From assembly GCA_000169395.1 (NCBI GenBank), contig AAXZ01000005.1, positions 62,001-126,000 of the forward strand: 64,000 bases of DNA, given 5' to 3'. Of the stretch, positions 42,042 through 51,114 are shown in pieces. This stretch comes from Rhodobacteraceae bacterium HTCC2150. Its GTDB lineage: Bacteria; Pseudomonadota; Alphaproteobacteria; Rhodobacterales; Rhodobacteraceae. Every line of letters starts with the position of its first letter. The first letter of the stretch is position 1. A program made the position numbers and the translations under genes. Under the pieces are notes generated by a model. The model saw nothing but the letters and a program-made list of their open reading frames with translations, had not been told where the DNA came from and did not search any database.

Positions 42042-44807
42042 TTATTCTGCGGCCTCGGTCACCGGATCAGCCGCCCTTGCTCGACAGGCCGAAAACTTAA
42101 ACTCTGGGATTTTGCCAAATGGATCAAGTTTTGGGTTGGTCAGGATATTGGCCGCCGCCTCGACATAAGCAAAGGGCAAGAAAACCATATCCTCGGCCAC
42201 CGCGCGATCAACGCGCGCCATGATGTTGATCTTGCCGCGACGGGTTTCAAGCGTGATCATTTCACCCGCTTTCACGCCCATTGCCCGCAATGTTTTGGGA
42301 TGCAGCGAAGCGTTCGCCTCGGGTTCGGCCCAATCCAAAACAGTGGCACGGCGGGTCATGGACCCAGTGTGCCAATGTTCCAACTGACGACCCGTGGTTA
42401 GGATCATTGGGAAATCAGCATCTGGCACCTCGGCGGGGGCCGTAACATTGGCCGGTGTGAAGCGTGCGCGACCAGATGGACGCGGGAATTTATCCCCAAA
42501 TACAATCGGTTGACCTGGATCATCCGGTGTCAGCGATGGGTAGGTCACAGCCGTTGTTTCCAAGCGATCCCATGTGATGTTGTCCAAGGAACCCATGTTC
42601 AACTTCATCTCAGCAAACACTTCTTTGGGGTGCGTATAGTTCCAATCCAGACCTAAGTGATTGGCCAACTGAACGGTAATCCACCAATCCTCACGCGCAT
42701 CACCGGGTGGTGAAACAGCTGGACGGCCCATTTGAACCTGACGATTGGTGTTTGTCACAGTGCCAGTTTTTTCCGGCCATGCAGATGACGGGAAAATAAC
42801 ATCGGCGTAGTTGGCCGTTTCGGTCAAGAAGATGTCCTGAACGACCAAGCAATCCAACTTTGCCAAGGCATCGCGGGCGTGTTCAACATCTGGATCAGAC
42901 ATCGCTGGGTTTTCACCCAAAATATACATGCCCTTGATTTTGTCGTCATGGATCGCGTCCATAATTTCTACAACGGTCAGGCCTTTTTGGCTGGAAAAAT
43001 CATCCGTTCCCCACACATCAGTGAAAGCAGAGCGCACACCATCATCCTCAACCGATTGATAATCGGGCAAGAACATCGGAATAAGACCGGCATCAGATGC
43101 ACCCTGTACGTTGTTTTGACCACGCAAAGGATGCAAGCCAGCACCAGGGCGACCCGTTTGGCCTGTCATAAGGGCCAGCGAAATCAAACAACGTGAATTG
43201 TCTGTGCCGTGAATATGCTGGGAAATACCCATGCCCCAGAAAATCATCGCCGCATCAGCATTGGCGTAAGTGCGTGCAACTTGGCGAATTTCCTCGGGTG
43301 AAATACCGCATAGTGGCGACATCGCCTCGGGTGTGAAATCGGCCAAATGCGCCTTCATTTCATCCCAGTTTTCGGTCATCGTATCGATGTAGTTTTGATC
43401 ATACAGCTTTTCCTCGACAATCACGTTCATGATTGCGTTAAGCAAGGCAACATCAGTGCCCGGACGGAATTGCAGCATATGTTCAGCGTGGCGTTTCATT
43501 GCTGTGCCGCGTGGATCAATGATGATCAACTTGCCGCCGCGTTTGGCGAATTGTTTGAAATAGGTCGCGGCTACAGGGTGGTTTTCTGAAGGGTTACACC
43601 CAATCACAATGGCCACATCCGCGTTTTCAATTTCATTAAACGTAGCCGTCACAGCCCCCGAGCCGACGTTTTCTAACAAGGCAGAAACTGATGACGCATG
43701 ACAAAGCCGCGTACAGTGATCGACGTTGTTGTGTTTAAACGCCTCGCGGATCAGTTTTTGGAACAGATACGCTTCCTCGTTGGAACATTTGGCCGAACCA
43801 AAGCCCGCGATTTCACGACCGCGACCTTTCATACCACGACCTGCAAATTCAAACGCTTCTTCCCAGCTTGCTTCGCGGAAATGCGTCGACAGATTACCCG
43901 GATCAACGTTCAACCCCTTGGCTGGCGCATCATCACGACGGATCAGCGGCTTGGTTAGACGGTGCGGATGCGCGATGTAATCAAAGCCAAAACGACCCTT
44001 CACACACAGGCGGTTTTCATTGGCTGGACCTTCGATACCTTCGACCCAAGCAATCTTTTCATCCTTGATTTTAAAGGACAATTGGCAACCAACACCACAA
44101 TAAGGGCAAACGCTTTCGACCTCGCGATCAAAGGCTTTGCTGTCACCAACAAGGGCCTCATCCACCACTGTGGCGGGCATCAACGCACCAGTTGGGCAGG
44201 CCTGAACGCATTCACCACAAGCCACACAGCTTGAGGCACCCATGGGATCGTCAAAATCAAAGGTGATCTTGGCATCTGCACCACGACCGGACAGGCCGAT
44301 AACATCATTTACTTGCACGTCGCGACAGGCGCGCACACACAGGTTACATTGAATACAGGCATCCAAATTCACTGACATCGCCAGATGAGACGCGTCCAAC
44401 AAGGGCACGCGGGTTTCCTCAAGTTTGGGAAAACGGCTGTCTGACACGTCTTGCATATCGGCCATATCCCACAGATGGGATGATTTATCATGGGCCGCAT
44501 CGCGGTCAGGCTGATCCGTCACCAGCAATTCCATGACCATCTTGCGGGCCTTTTCGGCGCGCGCGCTGTCGGTTTTAACAACCATACCATCGGCAGCAGG
44601 ACGAATGCAGGATGCCACCAACGTACGCTCGCCCTCGACCTCGACCATACAAGCGCGACAATTGCCATCGGGCACATAGGCGGTAGCGTCTTTGTGACAA
44701 AGATGCGGGATTTTCAGCCCACGGCCATTTGCAGCCTCCCAAACGGTCAAGCCACGCTCTACGGTTACGTCTTCGCCATTCAAGTTGAATGTTACGGTAT
44801 CAGTCAT
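42042..44807 (-). CDS. fdsA: NAD-dependent formate dehydrogenase alpha subunit
   Basis: A 921-residue molybdopterin-guanine-dinucleotide enzyme oxidising formate to CO2. N-terminal ferredoxin-like [2Fe-2S] domain with HLCHKDATAYVPDGNCRACMVEV; then His-Cys and two [4Fe-4S] clusters (CIQCNLCVRACRDVQ and CVACGECVQACPTGAL); then an Mo-bis-MGD core with VCPYCGVGCQLSF (4Fe-4S) and the active-site CTRLCHASSV. The Mo ligand is Cys, not selenocysteine. The C-terminus (about 780-921) is the molybdopterin-dinucleotide-binding domain. It starts 4 bases after the fdsGB stop. Cytosolic complex; delivers electrons to NAD through FdsGB. Confidence 0.95.
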   Translation of the reverse strand: MTDTVTFNLNGEDVTVERGLTVWEAANGRGLKIPHLCHKDATAYVPDGNCRACMVEVEGERTLVASCIRPAADGMVVKTDSARAEKARKMVMELLVTDQPDRDAAHDKSSHLWDMADMQDVSDSRFPKLEETRVPLLDASHLAMSVNLDACIQCNLCVRACRDVQVNDVIGLSGRGADAKITFDFDDPMGASSCVACGECVQACPTGALMPATVVDEALVGDSKAFDREVESVCPYCGVGCQLSFKIKDEKIAWVEGIEGPANENRLCVKGRFGFDYIAHPHRLTKPLIRRDDAPAKGLNVDPGNLSTHFREASWEEAFEFAGRGMKGRGREIAGFGSAKCSNEEAYLFQKLIREAFKHNNVDHCTRLCHASSVSALLENVGSGAVTATFNEIENADVAIVIGCNPSENHPVAATYFKQFAKRGGKLIIIDPRGTAMKRHAEHMLQFRPGTDVALLNAIMNVIVEEKLYDQNYIDTMTENWDEMKAHLADFTPEAMSPLCGISPEEIRQVARTYANADAAMIFWGMGISQHIHGTDNSRCLISLALMTGQTGRPGAGLHPLRGQNNVQGASDAGLIPMFLPDYQSVEDDGVRSAFTDVWGTDDFSSQKGLTVVEIMDAIHDDKIKGMYILGENPAMSDPDVEHARDALAKLDCLVVQDIFLTETANYADVIFPSSAWPEKTGTVTNTNRQVQMGRPAVSPPGDAREDWWITVQLANHLGLDWNYTHPKEVFAEMKLNMGSLDNITWDRLETTAVTYPSLTPDDPGQPIVFGDKFPRPSGRARFTPANVTAPAEVPDADFPMILTTGRQLEHWHTGSMTRRATVLDWAEPEANASLHPKTLRAMGVKAGEMITLETRRGKINIMARVDRAVAEDMVFLPFAYVEAAANILTNPKLDPFGKIPEFKFSACRARAADPVTEAAE

Positions 44808-44811
44808 GGGC

Positions 44812-46500
44812 TTATACCTCGTCTTTGAAATGTTGCAGTGTCAGCTTGATTGGATTTGGCGCCGCTTGCCCCAAACCACAAATACTTGCGTCCACCATCA
44901 CGTCACACAAGTCGGTCAAAAGATCCGCATCCCATGTGTCCTCTTGCATCAATTTAACGGCCTTTTCACAACCAACACGGCACGGCGTACATTGGCCACA
45001 GCTTTCATCCTCAAAGAATTTCAGCATGTTAAGGGCCGCGTCGCGGGCGCGGTCTTGATCGGAAAGAATGACGATTGCCGCCGACCCAATAAAGGTACCA
45101 ACCGCTTGTAGCGTGTCAAAATCCATTGGGATATCGTTCATATGCGCGGGCAACAAACCAGCGGATGGCCCGCCTGGTTGATAGGCTTTGAATTCATGGC
45201 CATCCAACATGCCCCCAGATGCCTCGATCAAATCCATGATCGTAGAGCCAGCTGGTAACAGATGAACACCAGGGTTTTTCACGCGACCAGAGATTGAATA
45301 AGAACGCAGACCTGTGCGGCCATTTTTGACTGTTGTGTTCAGGCACTCAGGCCCTTCACGACAGATTTTCGTAACCCAATACAAAGTCTCAACGTTGTGC
45401 ACCAATGTAGGACGGTTAAAGATGCCCACTTGCGCCACGAAAGGTGGACGATGCCGCGGCAGACCTTTTTTGCCCTCGATGCTTTCAATCATCGCACTTT
45501 CTTCGCCGCAAATATAAGCCCCTGCACCGCGTCGCAGGTCAATATAACCTGCCTCAACAATGCCAGCTGCCTCAAGTGCGGCAATCTCTTGCGCCAAAAT
45601 GTGCAAAACGGCCGGGTATTCATCGCGCATATAAATAAAGCATTTTTCAGCCTCAACCGCCCACGCGGCAATCAACATGCCCTCAAGGAAAACATGCGGT
45701 GTGCGTTCTAGGTAATAACGATCTTTGAAGGTGCCGGGCTCGCCCTCATCGCCATTCACCGCCAAATAACGCGTGCCCTGTTCCATGCGCACGAAAGACC
45801 ACTTTTTACCAGAAGGAAACCCTGCCCCGCCAAGACCACGAAGACCGGATTCTAGAACCTTGTCCTGAACCTGATCCGGTGTCATTGAACCACCGCGCAA
45901 AGCGGCCAGTTCGGCATAACCACCAGCAGCATGATAAGCATCAAATGTTTCGTATTCTGGGATATGCGCGTGCGTATCTTGCGCCGCGATTGCCTTTTCC
46001 ACCAATTGTGGCGTGGCGTGATCAATGTGATTGTGACCAATTTCCAAAACAGGTGCGGTATCACAACGTCCCATGCAAGGTGCGCGCAACACCCGCACTT
46101 TGGCTGGATCAAGTCCGTCTTTCAACGCGGCCATCAACGCCTGTGCACCGGCCAGTTCACAAGAAAGGCTGTCGCACACACGAATTGTCAGATCTGGCGG
46201 GGCAATTTCGTCTTCTTTCACCACATCAAAGTGGGAATAAAACTTTGCCACCTCGTATACTTCGGCTTGTGACAGGCGCATTTCTTCGGCCAGGGCGCGC
46301 ATGTGGGCGGCGGACAGATGACCGTATTCATCTTGGATCAAATGCAAGTGTTCAATCAACAGATCGCGATCGCGTGGTTTATCACCCAAAAGCGCGCGAA
46401 CCTCTGCCATTGCGCCGTCTTCATACTGACGCCCCTTTGGCTGGTTTCGCCCCTTACCGTTACCCGATTTCCAGATGCCGTCTTTGTTCTGCGCGTTCAT
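44812..46500 (-). CDS. formate dehydrogenase FdsG-FdsB fusion (NuoE/NuoF-like)
   Basis: A 562-residue fusion. Residues about 30-170 are NuoE-like (FdsG), with thioredoxin-type [2Fe-2S] cysteines in VCDSLSC and APCMGRCD. Residues about 200-560 are NuoF-like (FdsB): GLRGLGGAGFPSGKKW (FMN), NGDEGEPGTFKDRYYLE and GAGAYICGEESAMIES (NADH), and SCGQCTPCRVGCEK (4Fe-4S). In Rhodobacter capsulatus FdsG and FdsB are separate proteins, so here the diaphorase module is one chain. It takes electrons from FdsA and reduces NAD. An excellent AAGGAGAACGGC precedes ATG 46500. The N-terminal 25 residues are Lys/Asn/Gly-rich and disordered. Confidence 0.93.
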   Translation of the reverse strand: MNAQNKDGIWKSGNGKGRNQPKGRQYEDGAMAEVRALLGDKPRDRDLLIEHLHLIQDEYGHLSAAHMRALAEEMRLSQAEVYEVAKFYSHFDVVKEDEIAPPDLTIRVCDSLSCELAGAQALMAALKDGLDPAKVRVLRAPCMGRCDTAPVLEIGHNHIDHATPQLVEKAIAAQDTHAHIPEYETFDAYHAAGGYAELAALRGGSMTPDQVQDKVLESGLRGLGGAGFPSGKKWSFVRMEQGTRYLAVNGDEGEPGTFKDRYYLERTPHVFLEGMLIAAWAVEAEKCFIYMRDEYPAVLHILAQEIAALEAAGIVEAGYIDLRRGAGAYICGEESAMIESIEGKKGLPRHRPPFVAQVGIFNRPTLVHNVETLYWVTKICREGPECLNTTVKNGRTGLRSYSISGRVKNPGVHLLPAGSTIMDLIEASGGMLDGHEFKAYQPGGPSAGLLPAHMNDIPMDFDTLQAVGTFIGSAAIVILSDQDRARDAALNMLKFFEDESCGQCTPCRVGCEKAVKLMQEDTWDADLLTDLCDVMVDASICGLGQAAPNPIKLTLQHFKDEV

Positions 46501-46551
46501 GCCGTTCTCCTTGTGGAAATGGGGCGTGGAATTTGCGGCAATATTGCTGAG

Positions 46552-46569
46552 TTTGTTTATAATTACAAA
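46552..46569 (-). promoter_or_regulatory. possible LysR-type binding site upstream of fdsGB
   Basis: TTTGT-TTATAATT-ACAAA is an exact 5-bp inverted repeat with an 8-base spacer, containing the T-N11-A pattern of LysR-family sites. It lies in the 100-base gap between the LysR gene and fdsGB, 52-69 bases before the fdsGB start. Confidence 0.45.
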
Positions 46570-46600
46570 TCCAGAATTGTTAAGATGTCATTTGTTTTGA

Positions 46601-47485
46601 TTATAATGAAGCGCGCAATGCATCGTCCAACGCCTCAAGCGCAGGCAACACGGGGTCCTGCGCCTTAAAAGCCAAGCCAATTCCGTGACTTAACACCGGA
46701 TCAACCAAACTTAATCTGACCGTATCAAGACCCGCAAACACCACCTCAGCCAACCCTTTTGGGGCAATTGTAGCAGCACCGCCGCCCGCAACCTGCACCA
46801 AGGCGGCCGTAAATCCGTTGGTTTCCATCACAGGATCAGGAAAACAGCCAACGGCGGCAAAGGCCTCGTCAATAAATTGACGGTTGCGCATGTTGCGCGT
46901 CAACAAACACAAAGGCAATGCCGCCGCTTCGGCCCATGTGGCCGAACCAGAGGGGCGCGGCGCAATCGCACGGGGCGCAATCAGCACATAGGTTTCCTCA
47001 TATAATGGCGTCATCATATCGCCCGGAATGACGTCTTCGTCGACATAGGTAATGCCGGCGTCCAGCGTGTAATCATTCAACTGTTTGGCAATTTGCCGAC
47101 TTGATAACGAATGAATTTCCATGGCCAAGTTTGGATGCTGCGCCCGCAGGTTTGCCGCCGCTTGCGCCGCCACAGGCAGGGCCGTTGGCACCGCCCCTAC
47201 AATCAACTTGCCCCGCAAATCACCCTTAGAAACCTCAACCTCTTGGCGCATTCCCTCATTATCTGCCAGAATTTTGCGCGCCCATTTCACCATCACTTCA
47301 CCTTCGCGGGTGAAACCAAGGAATTTGTTGCCGCGACGGACAATTGGCGTGCCAAAACTTTCTTCAAGTTTGCGAATGCGGGCAGAAAAAGCAGGTTGGG
47401 ATATGCCAATTTCATCGGCAGCCTGCGAAAAATGCCGATACCGCGCCAAGGCCAGCAGTAATTCCATATCTCGAAAATCAGCCAT
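46601..47485 (-). CDS. LysR-family transcriptional regulator
   Basis: A 294-residue LysR regulator: MADFRDMELLLALARYRHFSQAADEIGISQPAFSARIRKLEESFG holds the winged HTH (pieces at residues 1-45). From about 90 a periplasmic-binding-like effector domain follows (LIVGAVPTALPVAAQAAANLR; GITYVDED). It is transcribed in the same direction as the fds genes and 100 bases upstream, so it is the likely activator of formate dehydrogenase, probably responding to formate. A candidate site lies in the gap. The link is by proximity, not proof. Confidence 0.9.
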   Translation of the reverse strand: MADFRDMELLLALARYRHFSQAADEIGISQPAFSARIRKLEESFGTPIVRRGNKFLGFTREGEVMVKWARKILADNEGMRQEVEVSKGDLRGKLIVGAVPTALPVAAQAAANLRAQHPNLAMEIHSLSSRQIAKQLNDYTLDAGITYVDEDVIPGDMMTPLYEETYVLIAPRAIAPRPSGSATWAEAAALPLCLLTRNMRNRQFIDEAFAAVGCFPDPVMETNGFTAALVQVAGGGAATIAPKGLAEVVFAGLDTVRLSLVDPVLSHGIGLAFKAQDPVLPALEALDDALRASL

Positions 47486-47845
47486 TTCTGTGCCCTGTTG
47501 TTCCTCGGACTTTATCGTCTCGCAATAAGACCTAACGGCGTTTTGTAATACTGACCAGACCTGCCGCCATTTTCAAGAAGTCGAAATTTCATTCTACGCT
47601 CTTATTTCAACTAACCATCACGACTTGGCGGATTTATTTGCCGATGAGAATGCCACCGACGGGCCCAGAACAAGAGCGAACACGCCCATCGATCGCCGGC
47701 CCAACTTTTGCAATCAGACAACCCTGCTAAGGGCCTTAACAATTACACTACGAATTGCATCGTTAGTCTAATTTCCAAGAAATATTCTTTTCTGCAAAAG
47801 GAAAACTTTGATAGACTGCCGATAAACCACCAAAGGAGAACCAAA
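47486..47845. other. 360-base gap between LysR and the membrane-protein gene
   Basis: This divergent gap should hold promoters for the LysR gene (minus) and the gene at 47846 (plus). No tRNA, riboswitch or coding frame with family resemblance can be supported. A plus-strand open frame extends from 47708 into the next gene, but it lacks a ribosome binding site and coding character. Confidence 0.5.
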
Positions 47846-48271
47846 ATGAAAACACCTTGGCATCTATGGGTCGTTGGCGTGGTAACATTGTTGTGGAATG
47901 GTATGGGGGCGATGGATTATGTCATGACTCAAACCAAGAGCGACGCCTATATGGCGCAATTCACAGCTGAACAATTGGAATATTTTTACAACTTTCCAAC
48001 ATGGGTTCAGGCCAGTTGGGCCATCGCTGTGTGGTTTAGTGTTTTGGGTTCAATTTTACTGTTGTTACGCAACAAAAATGCGCCTTTAGTTTTAGGCATT
48101 TCCTTTATCGCTATGGCGGCCACAGCCATCCACAACTTCATTCTGGATGAAGTGAAAATGCACGAAGTTACAAGTGCATTTGCTCTTTATTTCTCGGGTG
48201 CAATATTTGTTGTGGCATTGTTGTTGTGGCTCTATGCACGAGCAATGCGTCGCGATGGAATACTTAGATAA
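47846..48271 (+). CDS. conserved membrane protein, four spans
   Basis: A 141-residue protein with four hydrophobic segments: LWVVGVVTLLWNGMGAMDYV (residues about 7-26), VQASWAIAVWFSVLGSILLL (about 51-70), LVLGISFIAMAATAIHNFIL (about 80-99), and ALYFSGAIFVVALLLWLYA (about 112-130). The motif WNGMGAMDY with a following FYNFPTW is seen in small membrane proteins of Rhodobacterales and other proteobacteria labelled 'putative sugar transporter'; I would not assign a substrate. AAAGGAG lies 8 bases before ATG 47846. It ends 22 bases before the convergent rlmE stop. Confidence 0.7.
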   Translation: MKTPWHLWVVGVVTLLWNGMGAMDYVMTQTKSDAYMAQFTAEQLEYFYNFPTWVQASWAIAVWFSVLGSILLLLRNKNAPLVLGISFIAMAATAIHNFILDEVKMHEVTSAFALYFSGAIFVVALLLWLYARAMRRDGILR

Positions 48272-48293
48272 ATCGTTGCGTTAAGGAACGTAT

Positions 48294-49001
48294 TTAGCCC
48301 CTAAACCCAGTCGCGACCACAAACTTTTCTGAACTGTTTGCGCGGCTGGCTGGGGGTTTTACATTCGCCACTTTGGTGAATTTTTGCTTTAGCAATTTTT
48401 GCAAATCGCCCTCAGCACCACCGGCCAATGTTTTGGCTATAAACGTGCCTCCATCCTCTAGCACGTCAAAGGCGAAATAGGCGGCCGCCTCACATAACGC
48501 CATAATTTTCAGGTGATCGGTTTGTTTGTGTCCTGATGATGACGCCGCCATATCCGACATCACAACGTCAGCCTTACCGCCAAGCCATTCTTTGACTTTG
48601 TCGTCGGCGCCCTCGTCCATGAAATCTAATTGATAAAGATCACAACCGGAAATCGATTCCATAACCTGTAAATCAACACCAACGATTTTGCCGACTTTGC
48701 CCGACTTTGTACCCAGCGAATTTACCCGCGGCACAGCAACCTGACACCAACCACCAGGCGCACAGCCCAAATCAACAACACGCGCACCGGCTGTCAAAAA
48801 GTTGAATTTTTCGTTCAACTCCAATATCTTATATGCCGCTCGACCACGATATCCGTCGTCCTGTGCACGCCGAACGTACGGATCATTCAATTGTCTCTGC
48901 AACCAAAGCGTTGAAGACAATTTACGCCCGCGGGCTGATTTTACTTTGATTTTCAGATCGCGTTCGCCGCGGCCTGAAGTGTTCTTGGTTTTCTTTGCCA
49001 T
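48294..49001 (-). CDS. rlmE: 23S rRNA 2'-O-methyltransferase RlmE (FtsJ)
   Basis: A 235-residue FtsJ that methylates U2552 of 23S rRNA during 50S maturation. It has [16 protein letters not shown] (SAM motif), the K-D-K-E tetrad: Lys in [10 protein letters not shown], Asp in [13 protein letters not shown], Lys in [10 protein letters not shown], Glu in [11 protein letters not shown]. It has a basic N-terminal extension (about 20 residues, Lys/Arg-rich) typical of Rhodobacterales. It follows ppx/gppA with a 23-base gap that is largely an exact 13-base tandem duplication (49003-49028), which also covers the ppx stop codon. Confidence 0.93.
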   Translation of the reverse strand: MAKKTKNTSGRGERDLKIKVKSARGRKLSSTLWLQRQLNDPYVRRAQDDGYRGRAAYKILELNEKFNFLTAGARVVDLGCAPGGWCQVAVPRVNSLGTKSGKVGKIVGVDLQVMESISGCDLYQLDFMDEGADDKVKEWLGGKADVVMSDMAASSSGHKQTDHLKIMALCEAAAYFAFDVLEDGGTFIAKTLAGGAEGDLQKLLKQKFTKVANVKPPASRANSSEKFVVATGFRG

Positions 49002-49024
49002 TGTTTTCTACTTAAGTTTTCTAC

Positions 49025-50143
49025 TTAAAAAGGACCGTCATCCAGCACGCCATCCGCGCTCATCTGTGCGTATAACAGACCTTCGCGCAAACCGCGATCC
49101 GCAACTGACAACCTATCTGTTGGCCAAATTCGCAGCAAGGCTTGCAAAATCGCGGCACCTGACATGATCAAAGCATGCCGATCACGCCCAATACGTGGAT
49201 CATTGCGCCGCCCTGTTGGCCCCATGGCCAAATAATCTTGAATGACGCTGTCGATTTGATCCGATGTCATGCGTAAACCGTCAACCTTGTTACGGTCATA
49301 CCTGCGCAACCCCAAATGACTGGCTGCAACGGTTGTGACCGTGCCACTTGTGCCGATAATTTGAAACCCGTCGCGAACACCGTCTGCATCCTTATACGGG
49401 GAAAAGTCGGTCAATTTTTCCTCAAAAAACCAACTCATCAGGGCATAACGCCCAGCATCATCATTCACGTCATTGAATTGATCTTTTAGCGTCGCAACCC
49501 CTAATGGTACGGAAATCCAATCAACGACCTTGGCGCCGGGTAATTCGCTGATGGCGGCGTTAAAGCCAGAATGAAGACGCATAATGGCACGGGGACGGTC
49601 ACTGCGCGGTACACGTGAAAGATCGATCCAAACCAATTCTGTTGAACCACCACCAATATCCATAACCAACAATTGTTCTGTGCTTCTGGATACCAAAGGC
49701 GCACAAGAAACCACCGCAAGGCGCGCTTCTTCTTCTGGCTGAATGATTTCAAGATCCAGACCCGTTTCGCGACGCACTAGCGAGATAAAATCAGGGGCAT
49801 TCTTGGCGCGACGGCACGCTTCGGTTGCGACCAGTTTCATGCGCTTCACTTGATGCCGCGACAGTTTTTTCTGACAGATTTTCAGCGCACCGATTGCGCG
49901 CGCCATTGAGGAACGTGACAACTGACCGCTGGCCTCTAGCCCTGCCCCAAGCTGTACGGTTTTGGAAAAACTATCCACGACATGCAATTGATTACCCTTG
50001 GGTTGCGCAATCAACATACGGCAAGAATTTGTCCCTAAATCGAGCGCCGCATACAAATCAGCGGGATCAGGCCGTTCTGGTGTGGCAGGCGCGACCGGTT
50101 TTGGAAACGCGCCGGCAATGGGGGTGGGCTCGTGCGGGGCCAT
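49025..50143 (-). CDS. Ppx/GppA family phosphatase
   Basis: A 372-residue ASKHA-fold phosphatase. YAALDLGTNSCRMLIA (phosphate 1 loop), LVMDIGGGSTELVWID (phosphate 2 loop) and GTSGTVTTVAASHL are clear. Exopolyphosphatase releases phosphate from polyphosphate and GppA converts pppGpp to ppGpp; the single-domain length here (versus about 500 for E. coli Ppx) is the usual alphaproteobacterial form, so the substrate is not certain. Start at 50143 follows an A-rich GAGTAAAAA with little Shine-Dalgarno signal. Transcribed with rlmE. Confidence 0.9.
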   Translation of the reverse strand: MAPHEPTPIAGAFPKPVAPATPERPDPADLYAALDLGTNSCRMLIAQPKGNQLHVVDSFSKTVQLGAGLEASGQLSRSSMARAIGALKICQKKLSRHQVKRMKLVATEACRRAKNAPDFISLVRRETGLDLEIIQPEEEARLAVVSCAPLVSRSTEQLLVMDIGGGSTELVWIDLSRVPRSDRPRAIMRLHSGFNAAISELPGAKVVDWISVPLGVATLKDQFNDVNDDAGRYALMSWFFEEKLTDFSPYKDADGVRDGFQIIGTSGTVTTVAASHLGLRRYDRNKVDGLRMTSDQIDSVIQDYLAMGPTGRRNDPRIGRDRHALIMSGAAILQALLRIWPTDRLSVADRGLREGLLYAQMSADGVLDDGPF

Positions 50144-50241
50144 TTTTTACTCAATATTGTTTTTTTTACTCTAAACCGCCAACAGGGTTATCCGCAAGGC
50201 TCGCTATTGCACCATCTTTGCAAATTTGGCGATTGCTCATT

Positions 50242-50286
50242 CCTAGCTGATCAAGCTAGGCTAATTGAAACAATTCCATATATAAT
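50242..50286 (+). promoter_or_regulatory. palindrome and -10 box upstream of hemolysin-III gene
   Basis: CCTAGCT-GATCA-AGCTAGG (50242-50260) is a perfect 7-bp inverted repeat, and a consensus TATAAT lies at 50281-50286, 19 bases before ATG 50305. The repeat covers the position expected for the -35 box, so it may be an operator. Regulator unknown. Confidence 0.5.
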
Positions 50287-50304
50287 ACGCTAATAGGACC
50301 GCGC

Positions 50305-50940
50305 ATGTACCCAGAATATCGAAAGTCTGAACGCATCGCAGATGGCATTGTACATGGGACAGGCGTCGCCTTGGCGATAATTTCGTCAATTTTACTCTTG
50401 GCATTCGTTGCGTCCAATTTGTCATTTTGACACCAATTTGTTGTTGTGATTTACTGTTTTACGCTTGTTATCATGTTGTGCGCGTCGGGTATTTACCACA
50501 TGACGCCTTGGGAATCTTTGCGCCCAATGCTGCGCCGCATTGATCATGCCGCCATTTTCATCAAGATCGCAGGAACATTCACGCCATTAGTTGCTTTGAT
50601 TAATTCCCCATTTGCCTATGGCGTTTTGATTTTGGTTTGGGGGCTTGCACTGGCTGGCGCCGCAAAAGATTTGTTCTTTTGGCGCACACCTGGACGACTT
50701 GGTCCCTTCTTATACTTAGGGCTGGCATGGATCGGGGTTGCGCTGATTTGGCCAATTTTCAAGATTTCACCGCAAATCGGCTGGTTCATGGTTGCCGGTG
50801 GGCTGACCTATTCATTCGGTGTCATTTTCTACAGAATGAAAAATTTACAGTATTCACGCGCGATCTGGCATGGATTTGTTGTGTTAGCATCTGGATTGTT
50901 TTTTGCGGCCGTTGCCACCTGCGCGATTTTGATGACCTAG
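50305..50940 (+). pseudogene. hemolysin III / PAQR-family membrane protein with in-frame UGA
   Basis: The frame from ATG 50305 to TAG 50938-50940 encodes 211 residues of a hemolysin-III (YqfA/PAQR) protein: ERIADGIVHGTGVALAI, ASGIYHMTPW, RRIDHAAIFIKIAGTFTP and a last helix with SRAIWHGFVVLAS, with about seven spans. A TGA at 50428-50430 interrupts it after residue 41 (NLSF then HQF). A TGG to TGA change of one base would explain it, but I cannot show what the ancestral codon was. Downstream the frame is fully open and conserved, so the damage is recent, or it is a sequencing error. Restart at 50446 or later would lose the first helix. The promoter region looks intact. Confidence 0.7.
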
Positions 50941-51114
50941 CAAGTATTCATAACGATCATGCAAAGGTTTCACGGCTTTACCCCTTTGCAATTTCCCCAT
51001 TGAAATTTACACCTTCGTTAACAGTGTCGTTTGCAAACCGCACGAAGTCGAAAACCGACCGCGAACTTGGAAACATCAACCATAAAAGCGAAGTAGAATT
51101 GTAAGGAATCAGCA

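Noticed and set aside
42042-44807. Selenocysteine in formate dehydrogenase
   Set aside because: The active-site codon is Cys (CTRLCHASS), and no in-frame UGA interrupts the gene.
47486-47845. tRNA or attachment site in the gap downstream of LysR
   Set aside because: No cloverleaf with T-loop GTTCRA and matching acceptor arms was found on either strand.
50428-50430. UGA read as selenocysteine in the hemolysin-III gene
   Set aside because: The family has no selenoprotein members known to me, no SECIS-like stem is seen just downstream, and a Trp-to-stop change is simpler.
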